Origin: Tigriopus japonicus
Lineage: Eukaryota > Arthropoda > Copepoda > Harpacticoida > Harpacticidae
Direction of reading: 5' to 3'
DNA: 64,000 nucleotides
NCBI GenBank assembly: GCA_010645155.1
Contig: CM021317.1
Span: 12,112,658-12,176,657 of the forward strand
Shown here: in pieces, positions 9,101 through 22,000 of the stretch
How the letters are laid out: every line of letters begins with the position of its first letter
Numbering within the stretch: the stretch's first letter is position 1
Made by a program: the position numbers and the translations under genes
Notes under the pieces: model-generated
Seen by the model: only the letters and a program-made list of their open reading frames with translations
Database searches by the model: none
Told to the model about the DNA's origin: nothing

Positions 9101-12100
9101 TTTTTACCCTCTATGATGTGCGAACTGAATGCACCTGTGCAAGTGAACATTTAAAACCGAATCATGAGCTGCTTCATCTCATTCAATTTTCACCCCGCTA
9201 CGAGTTGATGACCGCCCCAATCCCCAATCCTGAATCCACTCATGACCAATTTAGATCTTGCCCTGATGAATGATAAAGTTATGGTGATTCCCACTTCACC
9301 TGTGCAGATCTTCATTAAGACAGTGATCCGTCTCCAAAGTGTTCTCGTTGGCAGTGGGTCGCCTATCGATCTCAGAGGTGCTTTGGGAGGAAATCGCGGG
9401 AGAAGAACTTGCGCTCCCGGTCTGCTCAAGGAGGATTACATCCAAGTTCACCTCTCTCAACGACGGGCTACTAGTCTACATTCTACATCTACCGAGTAAT
9501 TCCTCCGTCCGTACTACCACTCAGCAATGGATTGAGATTTGAGAGCGCGGGAGAAGTGCGTCGTCGTCGTCACCATCACCACCATCAGTACTATCATCCT
9601 CATTCTCATCCTCGTGGTGATGGTGGAGCACTAACTTGTACATGTCACTGTCCCTTCCTCTAGGCTGCTGTTCAACGACGTCGTTGTAAAACTCTGTAGT
9701 GGTACCAGAGAATCCAGAGAATCGCTAAGAGCTCGAGAGTCTCTGGAGGCAATCATGAATCAGTTTACGTTGTGCCGGAGGAATGTGCAGACCCAAAAAG
9801 TGAAATCGCTACAACCATCTCTTTCTCTCTCTCTCTGCCAAGAATAGATAGAGTGAGTCGATGTTGCCCGATCTCCAGACCAACTGTCTAGTGAGTGAGT
9901 GAGTGAGTGAGTGCTTCTGTTGTTGTTCAAAGTGTGCGTGTAAATCTGGGGGAAAATGTGCGGGAGGTTCCCTATGGGCTCCTGTCTGAGCACGGATTTC
10001 CTGTTCGCTTCCGATTGAAAACGAAGAGTCGAACGAACAAATCACAGACAGGACTCATCTTCTTCTCCATGTGCAGTATTGAATTCCAGTGAGATCTTCA
10101 TTCGTTGAAAGACATCAAGCCAAAGGATCTTGAACCGTTGTCCGCCCACCACAACGATCCATTCTCATGGTAAGATTGATTCTCGAAGCCAGTTGGTGTG
10201 TCTCGTTCTCGATCTCATGGTCGTTTATACAATAAGCAAGTATTCAAGTCATTTACCGGCACTTTGAAAGAGTCATCAATGAATCCATCTCCCCGAGTTA
10301 ATGGATGCATCTTGGCCATAGGGATCCATCCTAGTCAGAAGTACTATAGACTTGATCCCACCCATTTCCAGACCTTCAAGCGATTCCAATGCGGTTGAAA
10401 GTGTCGAATACCGCATGCACGTCGAAGTAGTATAACCCTTCTTTCTTTCGGGGATGACGATTCAAGTTCTGGCTTTGCTTTGTGGTTGTCTTTTTTACCA
10501 TTTCGTTCAACAGTTTCTCGACAATCACTTTCCTCCGTTGTTGGTATGGAGGCAAGAATGTAGGTCGCACTTGTTTTGCCCCTGTTTATGAGATTATTTG
10601 TCAGTTCCCCAACGTCTCCACCAATCGTGAGCTTTTTCAGGGTTTCGGATCATCCAAGTGCTGCCGTCATCAAGGAGAAATCGGACGTTGTATATATCAA
10701 AAAGCAATCCATTGATGATTATTCATGCATATTTCTGACTCGTTGCTCCGGGGTATGAATCTCGAATCTCGAGTCGACCCAAGATGGCAAATTGTCGTAC
10801 TAAAAAGAGATGAACGAGGCATGTTGCGAAACAATGCTTGGGGTCTAGATTCTAACGAGGATTTCTTTGTCATCGGAATTTAGTTGTAATACTACCACTA
10901 AAACAACTCGTCGGTCCCTCTTCAATCAGCCATGTTTAGTTCGACCTCCTCGAGGTGATGGTGGAAACGCACAGACTCTTATAGCTCTCAATTGAACAAG
11001 TGTTTGAAAGCCATTAGTCAGGGAGAATCTGTGGGTTTCTCCGTCAAAGTCAACAGCCTCATGTCTCTTGCTCATATTGAGTTCGTGAGTCACTTGCGCC
11101 AACTGAAATGAATATACATTTCGTACATACATGCACGTACTACGTACTACAATCTTCTGAATGAGTGTCTTTGTTCTTTGTCCTCTGTGGCGGGTGTTTA
11201 TGTCATTTAACTCCATTAGTGAGCTGTCAGAATTACTTGCAGTGGATGCACCACTGCGCTCCATAATCTTTCAATTTCTTAATACTATTATTATTATTTG
11301 TGTCATTCAATATTAGACACTTAGATTGATCATAGAAAAAAGATGCTGTTCGTAAATCGATCTTTTCGGCTGGAATTGCCATTTCTCTCCACAAACACCC
11401 TTGAAACAGGAACTGGACCTCCAAAAGGGGGAAGTTGTAAACTATCTCTCAATTTAGCGATCAGCGCAAATTGATCCGGTCCGTCAGAAAAAGGGTTCTG
11501 AATGATACTTGTGTGCCCAAGGAGCTCATTGCTCTCCACTTCAATCATCATTGGCCAATTTCCGAGTGAATAACGGTCTTCATTTGCAATCAAATCGTCA
11601 TTGGAATGGAGAACGAAGCCTTGCAAATGAAGAGAATTCACCACGCCCCACTTAGTCACTTAGTTGGTTGTTGCTCTCCCCAAATCAGATGTGCATTAGA
11701 ACTGCAGTTAAGATGATAATAATCATGATGATGAACGACGACGAGGAAGGGTCTGCAATGATTTGGGGCCCTTGGTAAATTGGGAAGATGGATTTGAGGC
11801 AATCATGCATGCCATTACTCAAATTGAATGACCAAACAGTAAGAAAGGTTCCGCTAAAAAGTTTCTCCTTCCAATTGAATCGAGGCTTTTTGAATAGACG
11901 GGGAGACTCAAAACGAGGAGGAAAACAGACTCTCACTCTCTATCTATCCCTTTGTCAAAGTTCTCTTTGGCATGAATTTCAACGGGATATGAAACACTTT
12001 TGTATAGATATCCCTCACACGCAAAGCGAGTGTTTGTCATATGTTTCAGGAACTCAGAGGATCACTTTTCTAGATCGTATTAATACGTCGCCTGTTTCCA

Positions 12101-15100
12101 TGGGTTATTCTGACATACTCAAAGCTCGCTAAGGCCCATTTCTGAAGCTAAATATCCCGTTCACTCACTCTTCGTGATGAGAAAAAAAGTCGAGGATGGG
12201 CCTGAGAAGATTTCGCCCCCATTGTCCAATTGTGAAACTGATTTTGCAAGCCATTCTCCTCAGAATCAAAATGCAAAAACCACGATGGGCTTGATTCCGT
12301 GTCGAGAGCGGTAAAAATAGGTCCAGACTTGAGCTGACGCTTTCGTGTTCTTAATCTCGTTTAGGGAATCTGAAATGATCAAGTCATCGTGTAATCAAGT
12401 TCTTAGATGACTATCAAACGTAGTCGATTCCTGCCTGATTCTTGACCCGATAGTTGAAGTAATCAAAAGTTGCGACTCAGGTTTGCCAGTTCGAACTAAA
12501 ATCAAACGCTCGATCGATCGAGGAACAAAGTGATGGGAGTCGTCCATTTCTTTCCCTATCGGGCATGATAAGGAAATGAATCCACGTTCATTGGAATTGG
12601 AATGCGTTTTGAATGAGAATTTTCCCATTGTTGTACACATTTTCCATTGATGAAAGTGATTGGATTCGAGGATCGGACCAATTGTGCAAATACACCGGTC
12701 GATTCCTGTGGTAGATACTCAGTACAGTTGCCTTGCCCCAACCGAGTTCCGCATAGTTTTCCATTCGTTTCAAGCATTCCCGCCGCTCCATTTTGACGTT
12801 TTCATGATGCATGCCTTCTAATTGCACACCAACCCTATTGAAATAGACCCCCTTCCATTGTGAAATTGGCTTTAAATTATGGCCCTGAGAACGACTAATG
12901 TGGTAGTCCTCAGGATTTGACAGGACGAAACTGGCGCGTTCTCTCTCTCTCCCTGTATGCATCTATCTATCTATCTTTGTAACTGGTGGATGGATGCCTC
13001 TGACATCCATCCAAGTAAAGTGAACGACCATACCCGTTCAAAATGTTGATCTCAGGGATTGGCCGCCATTCTTTTTAAGGTGCCGAGACCTTCACCAGCT
13101 TTAAAAATTGTTTCCTTCTTCAGCTAATGGACTGCTCTGCTGGCTGCACACAAGTGAAAAATGTGGAGGAGCAGGATCATTAATGTCTCGACACTGCTAA
13201 ATAGCCGTGCTCTCGCATTTAAGAATTAATTTTTGGGAGGCCCACAAATTGGTTGGGAGCACCCTTCGACATTGTCAAAATACGTTTCAAGGAGCCCCTG
13301 TTGAACCTGTGATTTTTTTTGTCCCACATGATTCATTTGAGAGACAGAGTCAATCTCCTCATATGTCTTTATATCGGTGTCAATTGCATGCTTTCTTTCC
13401 TGGCAGGGATCACATAAGTGTGAAATTTCATGCCATTGATCGGACATAGATCCAGCTTTCTCGAGAAGAATTTCCCAATCTGGTGACAAAAATATCCTTG
13501 GACAATCTGGAGGGGGGTCTAAGACAATACATGTTAAAGAAGAGTTGGTCTTGAGTGGCATTGTTTGTCCTCTGTCTATTCTATTCTTTGACGTCGCCGA
13601 AAATGGCGCTTCACACATTTGAAGGATCGGAATGGAATGCTTGTTATTATTTCTTCTTCTTAAAAGAATTCTTTCAACTTGTATCAAAGAAACAAATCAG
13701 GGATCTTTCTATTGGTTATTTCAAATCTGATGCCACGATGAGTGTTGGGATTGGAAGCCAAACTCTAGTCGAGGATGTTTGTTCTGAGATTTGTCAAACA
13801 ATGCCAAGGCATATTTGAATCTTTTTGAGTGATGACGATGAAGATTTGTCTTGACAAGATCTCAATATGGCCCTTCGAGCTCTCACTTTTTTCAAATCTA
13901 GCCTAATCGGTTGCTTCCCGAGATGCAAAGTGTTGGGTTTCGATGCCGATATTTCTTTTTTGCACGCTTAGCTAGATTATAAAAGCACATTGCCAAACCT
14001 GGCGTCATTCACTCCATCAGTCTCTTTGCTGATAGTATAATGAAAGTTGAGAGAGCTCAAATGAACTCGAGATTGGTGGTTTTTGCAGAGTGCTGGAGTT
14101 GGAAGCCAAAAAACGTGATATTAATTTAGGCCTGAAAAGTGGTTCTTTATTCGGCACTTTCACTTTGTTCGTTCATCTTCTTTGCCAAGACTAATTTGAT
14201 GTAATCTTTATTCGCCCTGGCATCCCACTAAGGCTAAATTCCGGGAGAATTCTCTAATATTCGCCTTCATTGCGTGGTCTATGTACAATCTTACCTTGTT
14301 GTGTCAAGATGAGGATCATTAATCTGAGTCAATGACTCTCACCACGAGATATTTTCTTGACGAATATGGAGCTTGGAAATCTATCTTTTGGAGGATCTCT
14401 TGTGCTAATTCTGAGACGCGAGATTTGGCCCTCAAACTAGAAGCGATATCCTGTTTTTTCTTACTTTTTAGAGCAAGGTTTAAGTAGATCATTGAGGCAG
14501 AAATGCGCATTGAGCTCACGTCAAGCATCACTTTAGCCAATTCAGGGTGACATTATGAGCGGTTAAGATATTGTAAAATCATGCTCTAGCGTGTCTCGGT
14601 CCATAATTTTCGGTTGTGAAACTGACCTTTAGGGGTTTGGTAGTGGCGTGGTTGAAGCGGGATTTCATCTCATTATCATTCTCGTCATTTCACTGGGAAT
14701 TATTCCATTGTTCTCCATCCTCTGAGGGTGATAATTATTTTCCTCTCAATCAATTTTCCTCACCCTGAGAGTTGCAAAACCGTGGAATATCACTTGTAAC
14801 ACCACAATATTATGTATGCAAGCTCAAATTTGAATGCAGTTTGATGACTTTTAAAAACTTTTTCTCTATCTTCTTTGATGGCGTCATTTGGTCCATCTCC
14901 TTTTAAGGTGGGGCCATCAAGGAAGCAAAGCATTCATGCAGGGTTGACCATTAATTCGAGTTGAACAAGGTCAAACAAAGTCTGTTGTGAAATCGTGGTT
15001 ACTCGGCGTCATTGGAATCATTTTGTTGGGATTCTCAAACCACACGTGGGATTAGATCCAGATCAGTTCTTGAGGAAATGAAGAAACGAGATTCTGGTTT

Positions 15101-18100
15101 CTAGAACTCGTTTCCTTTCCTTGAAAACCAATGAAACGACAATACTAGCCAACCAACCTCCTTTCCAGAGCGTGTTTGTGTCTTTCTTTAGGTTCAATTT
15201 CCATTTGTCCCATTTTCCAAAGACAACTTTCGCTTTCCGTTTCTATTCGTTGGATTAAAACATTTTTTAATTGCCTGGCTATCAAAAGGAGGTACTCAAA
15301 TTTCTCTCTTCTTCTTCAGACACGTTCATTTTCTGCTTTTCTGCATATCATTTGCATGCCATGGTGGCTTTTTATTCGTTGGGGAGACGTTTTCTTTCCC
15401 TCTCATTTGGATTTCAAGTGTGGAAAACATCTGTTGATTGATGCTTTGTTAACTCGAATGGATTTCCCTTTCGGTACCTTCTACTATACTTCGACGACAT
15501 CTTTAAGTAGACATTTGTCCACGTAAAGTACTCCTCCCCTTTCAATATCGTTCAATTGCAGGAGTTTTAAGCGATTCAAGTCAGCTTGAATTTTTCTTGA
15601 GATGAAGTTCTTCGACAACTTCGGAAGCCGTTCACCAATTTTATCCGCGTAGGAGGATGGATGGACGGATCATTTTTTGTTCACAATCCGGTTCAGCATT
15701 TCATGATTGGATCTCTTTAATATTATGAAACTTGTTTCCATGAACCTAACCGTTACCACAACCAAATTTCACTCCTGGCGGGACCATTTTGTGTTACCAT
15801 TTCAGTACCCCAAAAGTAGAAGTATAGCTTTTTATTCGTCCGCTCAAAATTTCGGAGCATGTCGCAACGTTCAAGAGCAATTCGGACAATTACGAAGAAT
15901 GGCATCGATAAGAAAAACGAACATTTGGAAGGCCTCCTGCGGCTAATTGGCTCAACTCTCAATTACGTTTTCCTTCGTGCTTTTAGCTCCTCGTGAAACG
16001 TTGAATAACCCAGATGTAAGTGTGTTAATATGTCGTTGACAGGGTGGACCCAAACCCCAATGAAATGTCCTTGTCAAGCTGTCTTGAAACTGAACAATGA
16101 CCAAATTCCCCCGTTAAAACACTGAATCCTACCAGGAACATGCTCGGGACATTGTACATCTGGATTCTTTTTTTTCACTCCTCAAAACATGCGCTGATTG
16201 TCACGTCGAAACGTTCTCGAGATATCCACAGTATTTTGAAAACTCGAATCCAACCAAGCCAGATATTTTTTCTTTGGAGTGAATAACGCCGATATCACAT
16301 GTTTCTCACAATGAACAGATCACATATGGGAACATGGACACTCACTCTCGATGACATCCTAAAGTCACACACATACACACGCATGCACGCCCTGATTGGA
16401 GTTGGAGGAAGAGTAGCGCTCCAAGAATAACCAAACTTCCAGCTTCTACTAAAGTTTATCCCGTACAGGGTTATCCGTATTTAGTGTTTCATGCTAAACA
16501 AAGAAGTAGTCGAAAGTCGAAACACAATAAGAGCACACTAATAACTGCTAATCAAATGAAACACCATGATATGCATCATGCTAAATCTTAGTGAAACTGA
16601 CAAAGTCGCTTGGAAACTATGATTTTTGTGAAAAAATAGGCTTTTTGACTTCAAATACAAGTTTGAAAGGTGTTGGAATTGTTTAAATGGCTGAAACAAG
16701 GTACAGAGCAAACACCTACACTTTTGTGTTATTTCAACCGCAACGTAGCCTTGACAAGTTGTTTGGTCATGAATTATTTTTCAAGTAAATGTGACGGTAA
16801 TTACTGAGCACCCTGTACACTAGAGTCCACTACAATGTGTCTAGTGTTTCTTTCTACTACCTCACCTTTGATGGCCCTGACAACGAGTGTTATGTTTGAT
16901 GTTCACGGTAGTTCTGAAAAGAAGAATAGGCGGGGGCAGCGACATCTTGGAATGAGGTCTTGGTCGAGCAAGTGCATCGCCTTCATCCATCCATTCAACC
17001 CTACAACTTCAATGCTTCTCATACCATGTTCACCGAGTGCGTACTCAATAATTGCTGCTGGATGGGGGAAATATTTTCTTTTTCGCATTTGTTAAGCGAG
17101 GATGGGAGTTTTTTACCCCCTTGACATGGATTTTGGAGGCGTCAAGTGATGAAAGTTGTCAGGTTTTGGGATAACTGTTTGGGACCACAGGCCATTCTAG
17201 AACTCGAAAAGATGACGATTCAGTTGAACAAATGTTTTTTTCCTGGATTAACGGTTAAAGGCCCTCTCTAAATTACTGGGAACAATCGATTTATTATGTA
17301 GATGATGAAGGAATGGTGTTTGGAGTCTTATGATTGATATCTTGTGAGAGATGATTTCATTTTTGAGAAAATACGATATTTTTCGAAAATAAATCATTGC
17401 AAGTTGTCTAAATGTCTAGGGGAGTGTTGAACATTCACAAAACAAAAAGTCCAAAAAACAGCCATTGGCCGTGAATATCTTTTAGTAAATCCATTAGATT
17501 CCATCACTTTTTGTGACTGTTCCATTCAAATTCAAATCTGGGGCTATGATTTCGCTACACGTGTTCTCTATCAAATTTCATTGTACCGAATGATTTTAAG
17601 GGACTAATTCTAGTACCTGGAATGCTCTTTTACACTGTCAAACTTAAACTTAGACTTACTTAAACTTTTTCACATTTCACGAATGAATATATGATTTTCC
17701 ATTGGTATCAAGTTCAAGGTAAAACATTATCCAAAATGGATGCTTAGGCTGGAAAATAGGCTCCATCTCAAGTCTCCTTGATCGGGGAGAAGTGACTTCC
17801 CGCCTATTTTGATTGACATCTTGGAGTTGGAACCCAAAATTGTCATGGAGTTCTGATACGGAAACCGTGATTGAAATAAGTTGAGCAATTTGTCGTTCCA
17901 ATACGCACAATTGAATCAAATGTAAAATATTGAATAAAACAAAATCAACGTTTTGGTCGTAAACGTTGGTATTTTGGTTGGGACTGACAGTATGTAGGTT
18001 TGGTTATTTAGTGATGGGAGGACAGCTTTTCTCACATTTTGTTTAACCATAATCGAATCAAGCAATTTAGGGGAATACATTCTTTCTTACCGACGAGCTT

Positions 18101-18986
18101 GCAATTCTGCATTTTATCAGGGTGTGTCTCAATTCGATTTAGAAGCATTACAATTTCAGCAATTCTATCGAGACAATGGGCAAATTAATAGTACATAAAA
18201 GTCCTACGATTTTTTTCCCGAATTGATCATTGCTTGCAAGAGATGCCAAACCTGTGTTTAAGGAGTGGTTGTGGCTAGAACCGGTTTGCAAACCAAGTGT
18301 TTGAATTGATTTTACAAACAAAACATTGCTCAAATAAGCTACATTGGAAGCTATCGAACTCTTGTGATCCATTTGTAAGAGCATTATGGTTAAAGCTCTG
18401 ACCTTGTTCAACTTTTTGGGCCGTTTTTTTGCTCTTCCCGTTTTTCTCGTAATTGTTTTAGTTCCGCATATCTCATTCACCTGAATTGTCGAAGGACATT
18501 TCAAGAAATGGCATCTCTGGTACGTTTGCATAATGTGTGTATGTCTAAATCGGGACATGCATTATTTTTTAGCCTAAAGTTCAGATGTTGTCGACGAAAG
18601 ATCACTCTGAAGGAACCACTTCCACAACACGTGGATATTCTCGTGCTCGATTTGAACGTTGTCATTCCCAGGAAAAAACGTGATGGCCCACAAATGGTGG
18701 TGTCTTACTTGTTGGCTCTTGAGAAAAAAACGAGGGTAACCTTGAAAAGCGATTTGTTCAGCGTCCATCACATACCTGATTCAATTTCACTGTAATTACC
18801 CTCTCGTAAGAATTTCCACCAACTGTCGTTGCCTCCATCCAACCTGTCCTTCTTCTGTTGTCAAAATATCGAAAATATGTTCAAGTTTCCTTTGATCCAA
18901 TTGTGTGTATTATTTTTTAATGATGTCCTGATGATTGAAATATGAGGTAATAATTTCGAAATAAATTTTCTTGCTTTTTTTTGTAG
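9100..18986. other. long region without recognisable genes; likely holds Dock promoter and 5' UTR exon(s)
   Basis: About 10 kb in which no ORF gives a recognisable domain. Microsatellites are seen: (TC)n near 9823-9838, (GTGA)n at 9890-9912, and CTAT repeats near 12962-12976. A spliced leader exon for Dock is expected upstream because a strong acceptor lies at 18986. The slightly GC-richer stretch 9540-10100 is a candidate promoter, but this is a guess. The MITE at 16466-16815 is listed separately. Confidence 0.45.
16466..16815. mobile_element. mariner/Tc1-type MITE (350 bp)
   Basis: The left end is TA|CAGGGTTATCCGTATTTAG. The right end, read on the minus strand, is TA|CAGGGTGCTCAGTAATTAC. 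The termini are therefore imperfect inverted repeats beginning CAGGGT, flanked by the TA dinucleotide expected as target-site duplication of Tc1/mariner elements. There is no coding capacity inside. Confidence 0.6.
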
Positions 18987-19030
18987 GTTGCGTCCGTCCA
19001 TGAGTGAGTTTCACTGAGGCTCATACCAAG
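18987..19030 (+). promoter_or_regulatory. Dock 5' UTR (last part) with a short uORF
   Basis: A strong acceptor (TTGCTTTTTTTTGTAG) ends at 18986, so the start codon at 19031 lies in a spliced exon with 44 nt of leader in this exon. The leader contains an ATG that opens a five-codon uORF ending in TGA, upstream of the main ATG (contextual sequence CCAAGATGA). Such a uORF could lower translation of the main frame. Confidence 0.5.
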
Positions 19031-22000
19031 ATGATATGGAAACCCATTGAGAACGCTCTTGGCATTGGTAAGTCTTCTTCTAACTCAAATAGCCGTTGTA
19101 AGTGTCCTCATTGTTTTGCTCATCCTCGGTAAATTCTGGACGGGGTTCCGCAAGGTTCAATGATGGCGTCGGAGTGGTTTCAGTAGGATCCTCCGAATCG
19201 TCAAGGAACTCGGCTACTTCAGGATTTGAGGACAGAGGCATGTCATTCAACAATGGATCTGCAGGCTTCTCGGTGCCATCGTTTGGTGAAGACACGGTTT
19301 TGATTAGTATGGTTGGATAGAAAGCGGGTTTCTCTTGGGTTAACGTGATCTTGCGAAGACGATCGCATGGGAGACGCTTTTTGATCACATAGTTGTCCTT
19401 GTCAACGTGGAACAAAGTGGACCAGCAGGGCTTGTTACTTGGGGGTAATTGAAAAAATGGTGGAATTATCGACAACTTGTCTTGAATCCTACGATCGTTG
19501 GCGGCGTAAACATGGGGATAGTTGTGAGGTGATTCACATTGGTTCCATTTGGCCAAATATTCAAAGATTTGATGGGGAAGAATTCGGTCCATTGTGAAGT
19601 AAAGAGGGTTGCCCAAAACGTCCTTAGCACACTTGGCTTTCAAAAACGAATTTCCACCATCCAAATCGATTATAATGGTGGAAACTCGATCAAATATTTG
19701 CAATGAGACGGACTTATCCCATTTAGAATCAATGACCAACACGATCCAGGGGTTTCGGTAGTGGTAAAGCCTCTGAAATATGAATATCTGATTCAAATAG
19801 GGTGAGCGTATTATTTTAGGTTTTTCCAAAGCCTCCGTGTTAAAATATTACTCCAATGAGAATTTTGGTCCCAATCTCTTCACCTGGCACAAGCAGGAAA
19901 GTGCGAAAAGTTTGTGAAAACACAAACCTTAGTAGAAACGTACTTGTAAAGAAGAGGTGCTTTTGAGCATATGTTTTCAATATATTGTGGTCTTGAGCTG
20001 GCTTTTTTTTCTCCAATTTTATGGAGCCATTCGTCAATCTCATGCGCGTGCTCTTCTACAAGTAATGGCTCTAGATCAGGGGTTGGCAACCAGTGGGTCG
20101 CGACCCACATTTGGGCCCAAGGGGATTTTTTGGTGGGCCCAGGAGCTACAAGGAAAGTCCAAAATAGTGGGCCCAAGACCATGCATACATGTAGTATTGC
20201 ATTCGTGGTCCCAGAACTCTTTGATCGTTGATTTGTGGGGCCATGGACATATCCGTATCCGTTTGGAAGGCCCCTGACTAAACAAAGTCAAATTTGGTGG
20301 GCCTTGACCCAACAGTTGTTTCCGAACCCTGCTCTAGATCTTTCTTCCTATTTAGGACCAGTCGCCGGAAATATTACATATTATGAACCTAAGAAGGTAG
20401 ATAACTGGATGTGTTTGGTCAAAGATACTTACGTGATCTCTTGATTGGGCGTGATAAATGTTCAGAACAGAAGAAACGGCCTCATCCAAATGGCGTTCAG
20501 TGCTGATTTTGCCCACTCTTTGGAAATTGCTCATCCCCGGAGATCCATACTGGTGCGCATTATTTTGGGTTCTTTTTGATTTCACCAAGAGCTCTGAATC
20601 CAAATACCAAGCATTGTTTTCATTGTATGCGATGGTTGTGGTCGGGAACTGTTCCAGGGGTTGGATCAGAGTTTCCAGAAAGTTTTCAAGGGACTTTCCA
20701 GAATGTGTATTAGGCACCAGTAATGTGATAGCAGAAGAGTATTTGGGCACAGGTCCCCATCTTGGATACGAAAAATGATCATCATTTTGATAGAACAAGT
20801 GCTTTTGGATCTTCAGCAACTCGTGAAGGTCAGATCTGTGAGAGCATTTCTGTTCTCGACAAATTTGATCCAAGGCGACTTTGCTGCATTGCTTCAAATT
20901 GGACATGTCAACCAAACTTCCATTGTAGCAAGTGATGTTTCCTTGAGAAAATGGAGATGAAATTTGCCATCCTGGTTGAACCAACCCGTCTTGAAATTCA
21001 CAACAATCCGTCTGATCGTAGACCGATTCAAACAACAGCTTTGCTCTTTGTCCATTGCGGGTACAAATCAGTTTGGAACATTTCTTTGGAATGAAGATGT
21101 GATCGCCGGGTTCGATCCATCTACCTTGATTGTAACAGAAACCATCATTCTTTTCCTTTATCAAAGTGGTTGGATGAGGTAGTGCCTGAATCTGGGAAAC
21201 AATAAAGTTTGTCCACAAAGAAACACTGAGAAGTGTTGGAACAAACATGTCGCTGCACTGAATAGTTCGGACAGCAATGGGCAAGTTTAAATAGCAGTAA
21301 GGCAACATTTGAGACATTTGCTGAGAACGCTGCCATTTATCTTGGTTATTGATGGCGCTTGTCCCCTCAATTAATAGGCTCTTTAAAGCACGTTGTAGGT
21401 ATGATGGTCCAATGAATCACTTCAAACATTTTAATATCCCTTTTAGCCATATCAACATTCTCCACGGAGCAATACGATGAACCCTCCAAGGATGTGTTAC
21501 CACTTATTCTGGGCGACGTGGTTACCATCTCCCAAGAATGCGAAGGTAAGCAAAAACTTGTTAAACGTTTTCCAGCGAGTCGTCGCGTTTCACCAATAAA
21601 TCCTCTCTCACTCTCTCGATTTCGTTCCAGAGTGGTATTTTGGACAAAACCTGAGCAACTCAAGGCGAGGGATCTTCCCCAAATCGTATGTGAGTGTTCG
21701 AAAACCCCAAATCGAACGCGATGAGACGCAAGAAGCGGCCATGGAGATCCTTCGAGCACTTCATGATTGGCGACCTCATTGGAAGCGGTTGTTCGTCAAA
21801 CGCGAGACTTCCCGATTTAGTCGTGTCAAAGAGATCATTGATGAGCTGACCTTGATGCGGCACCAACTTCAAGTGGATATGCTCACCCAAGAGCAACTGC
21901 GAGAGTTGAGGATCAAGATTGGCGCCCAAATCGATCTTGGCAACAAGATTCTCGATCTGGATCTCGTGCCTCGCGAGGAGAGTGGAAAAGTTCCCAAAGC

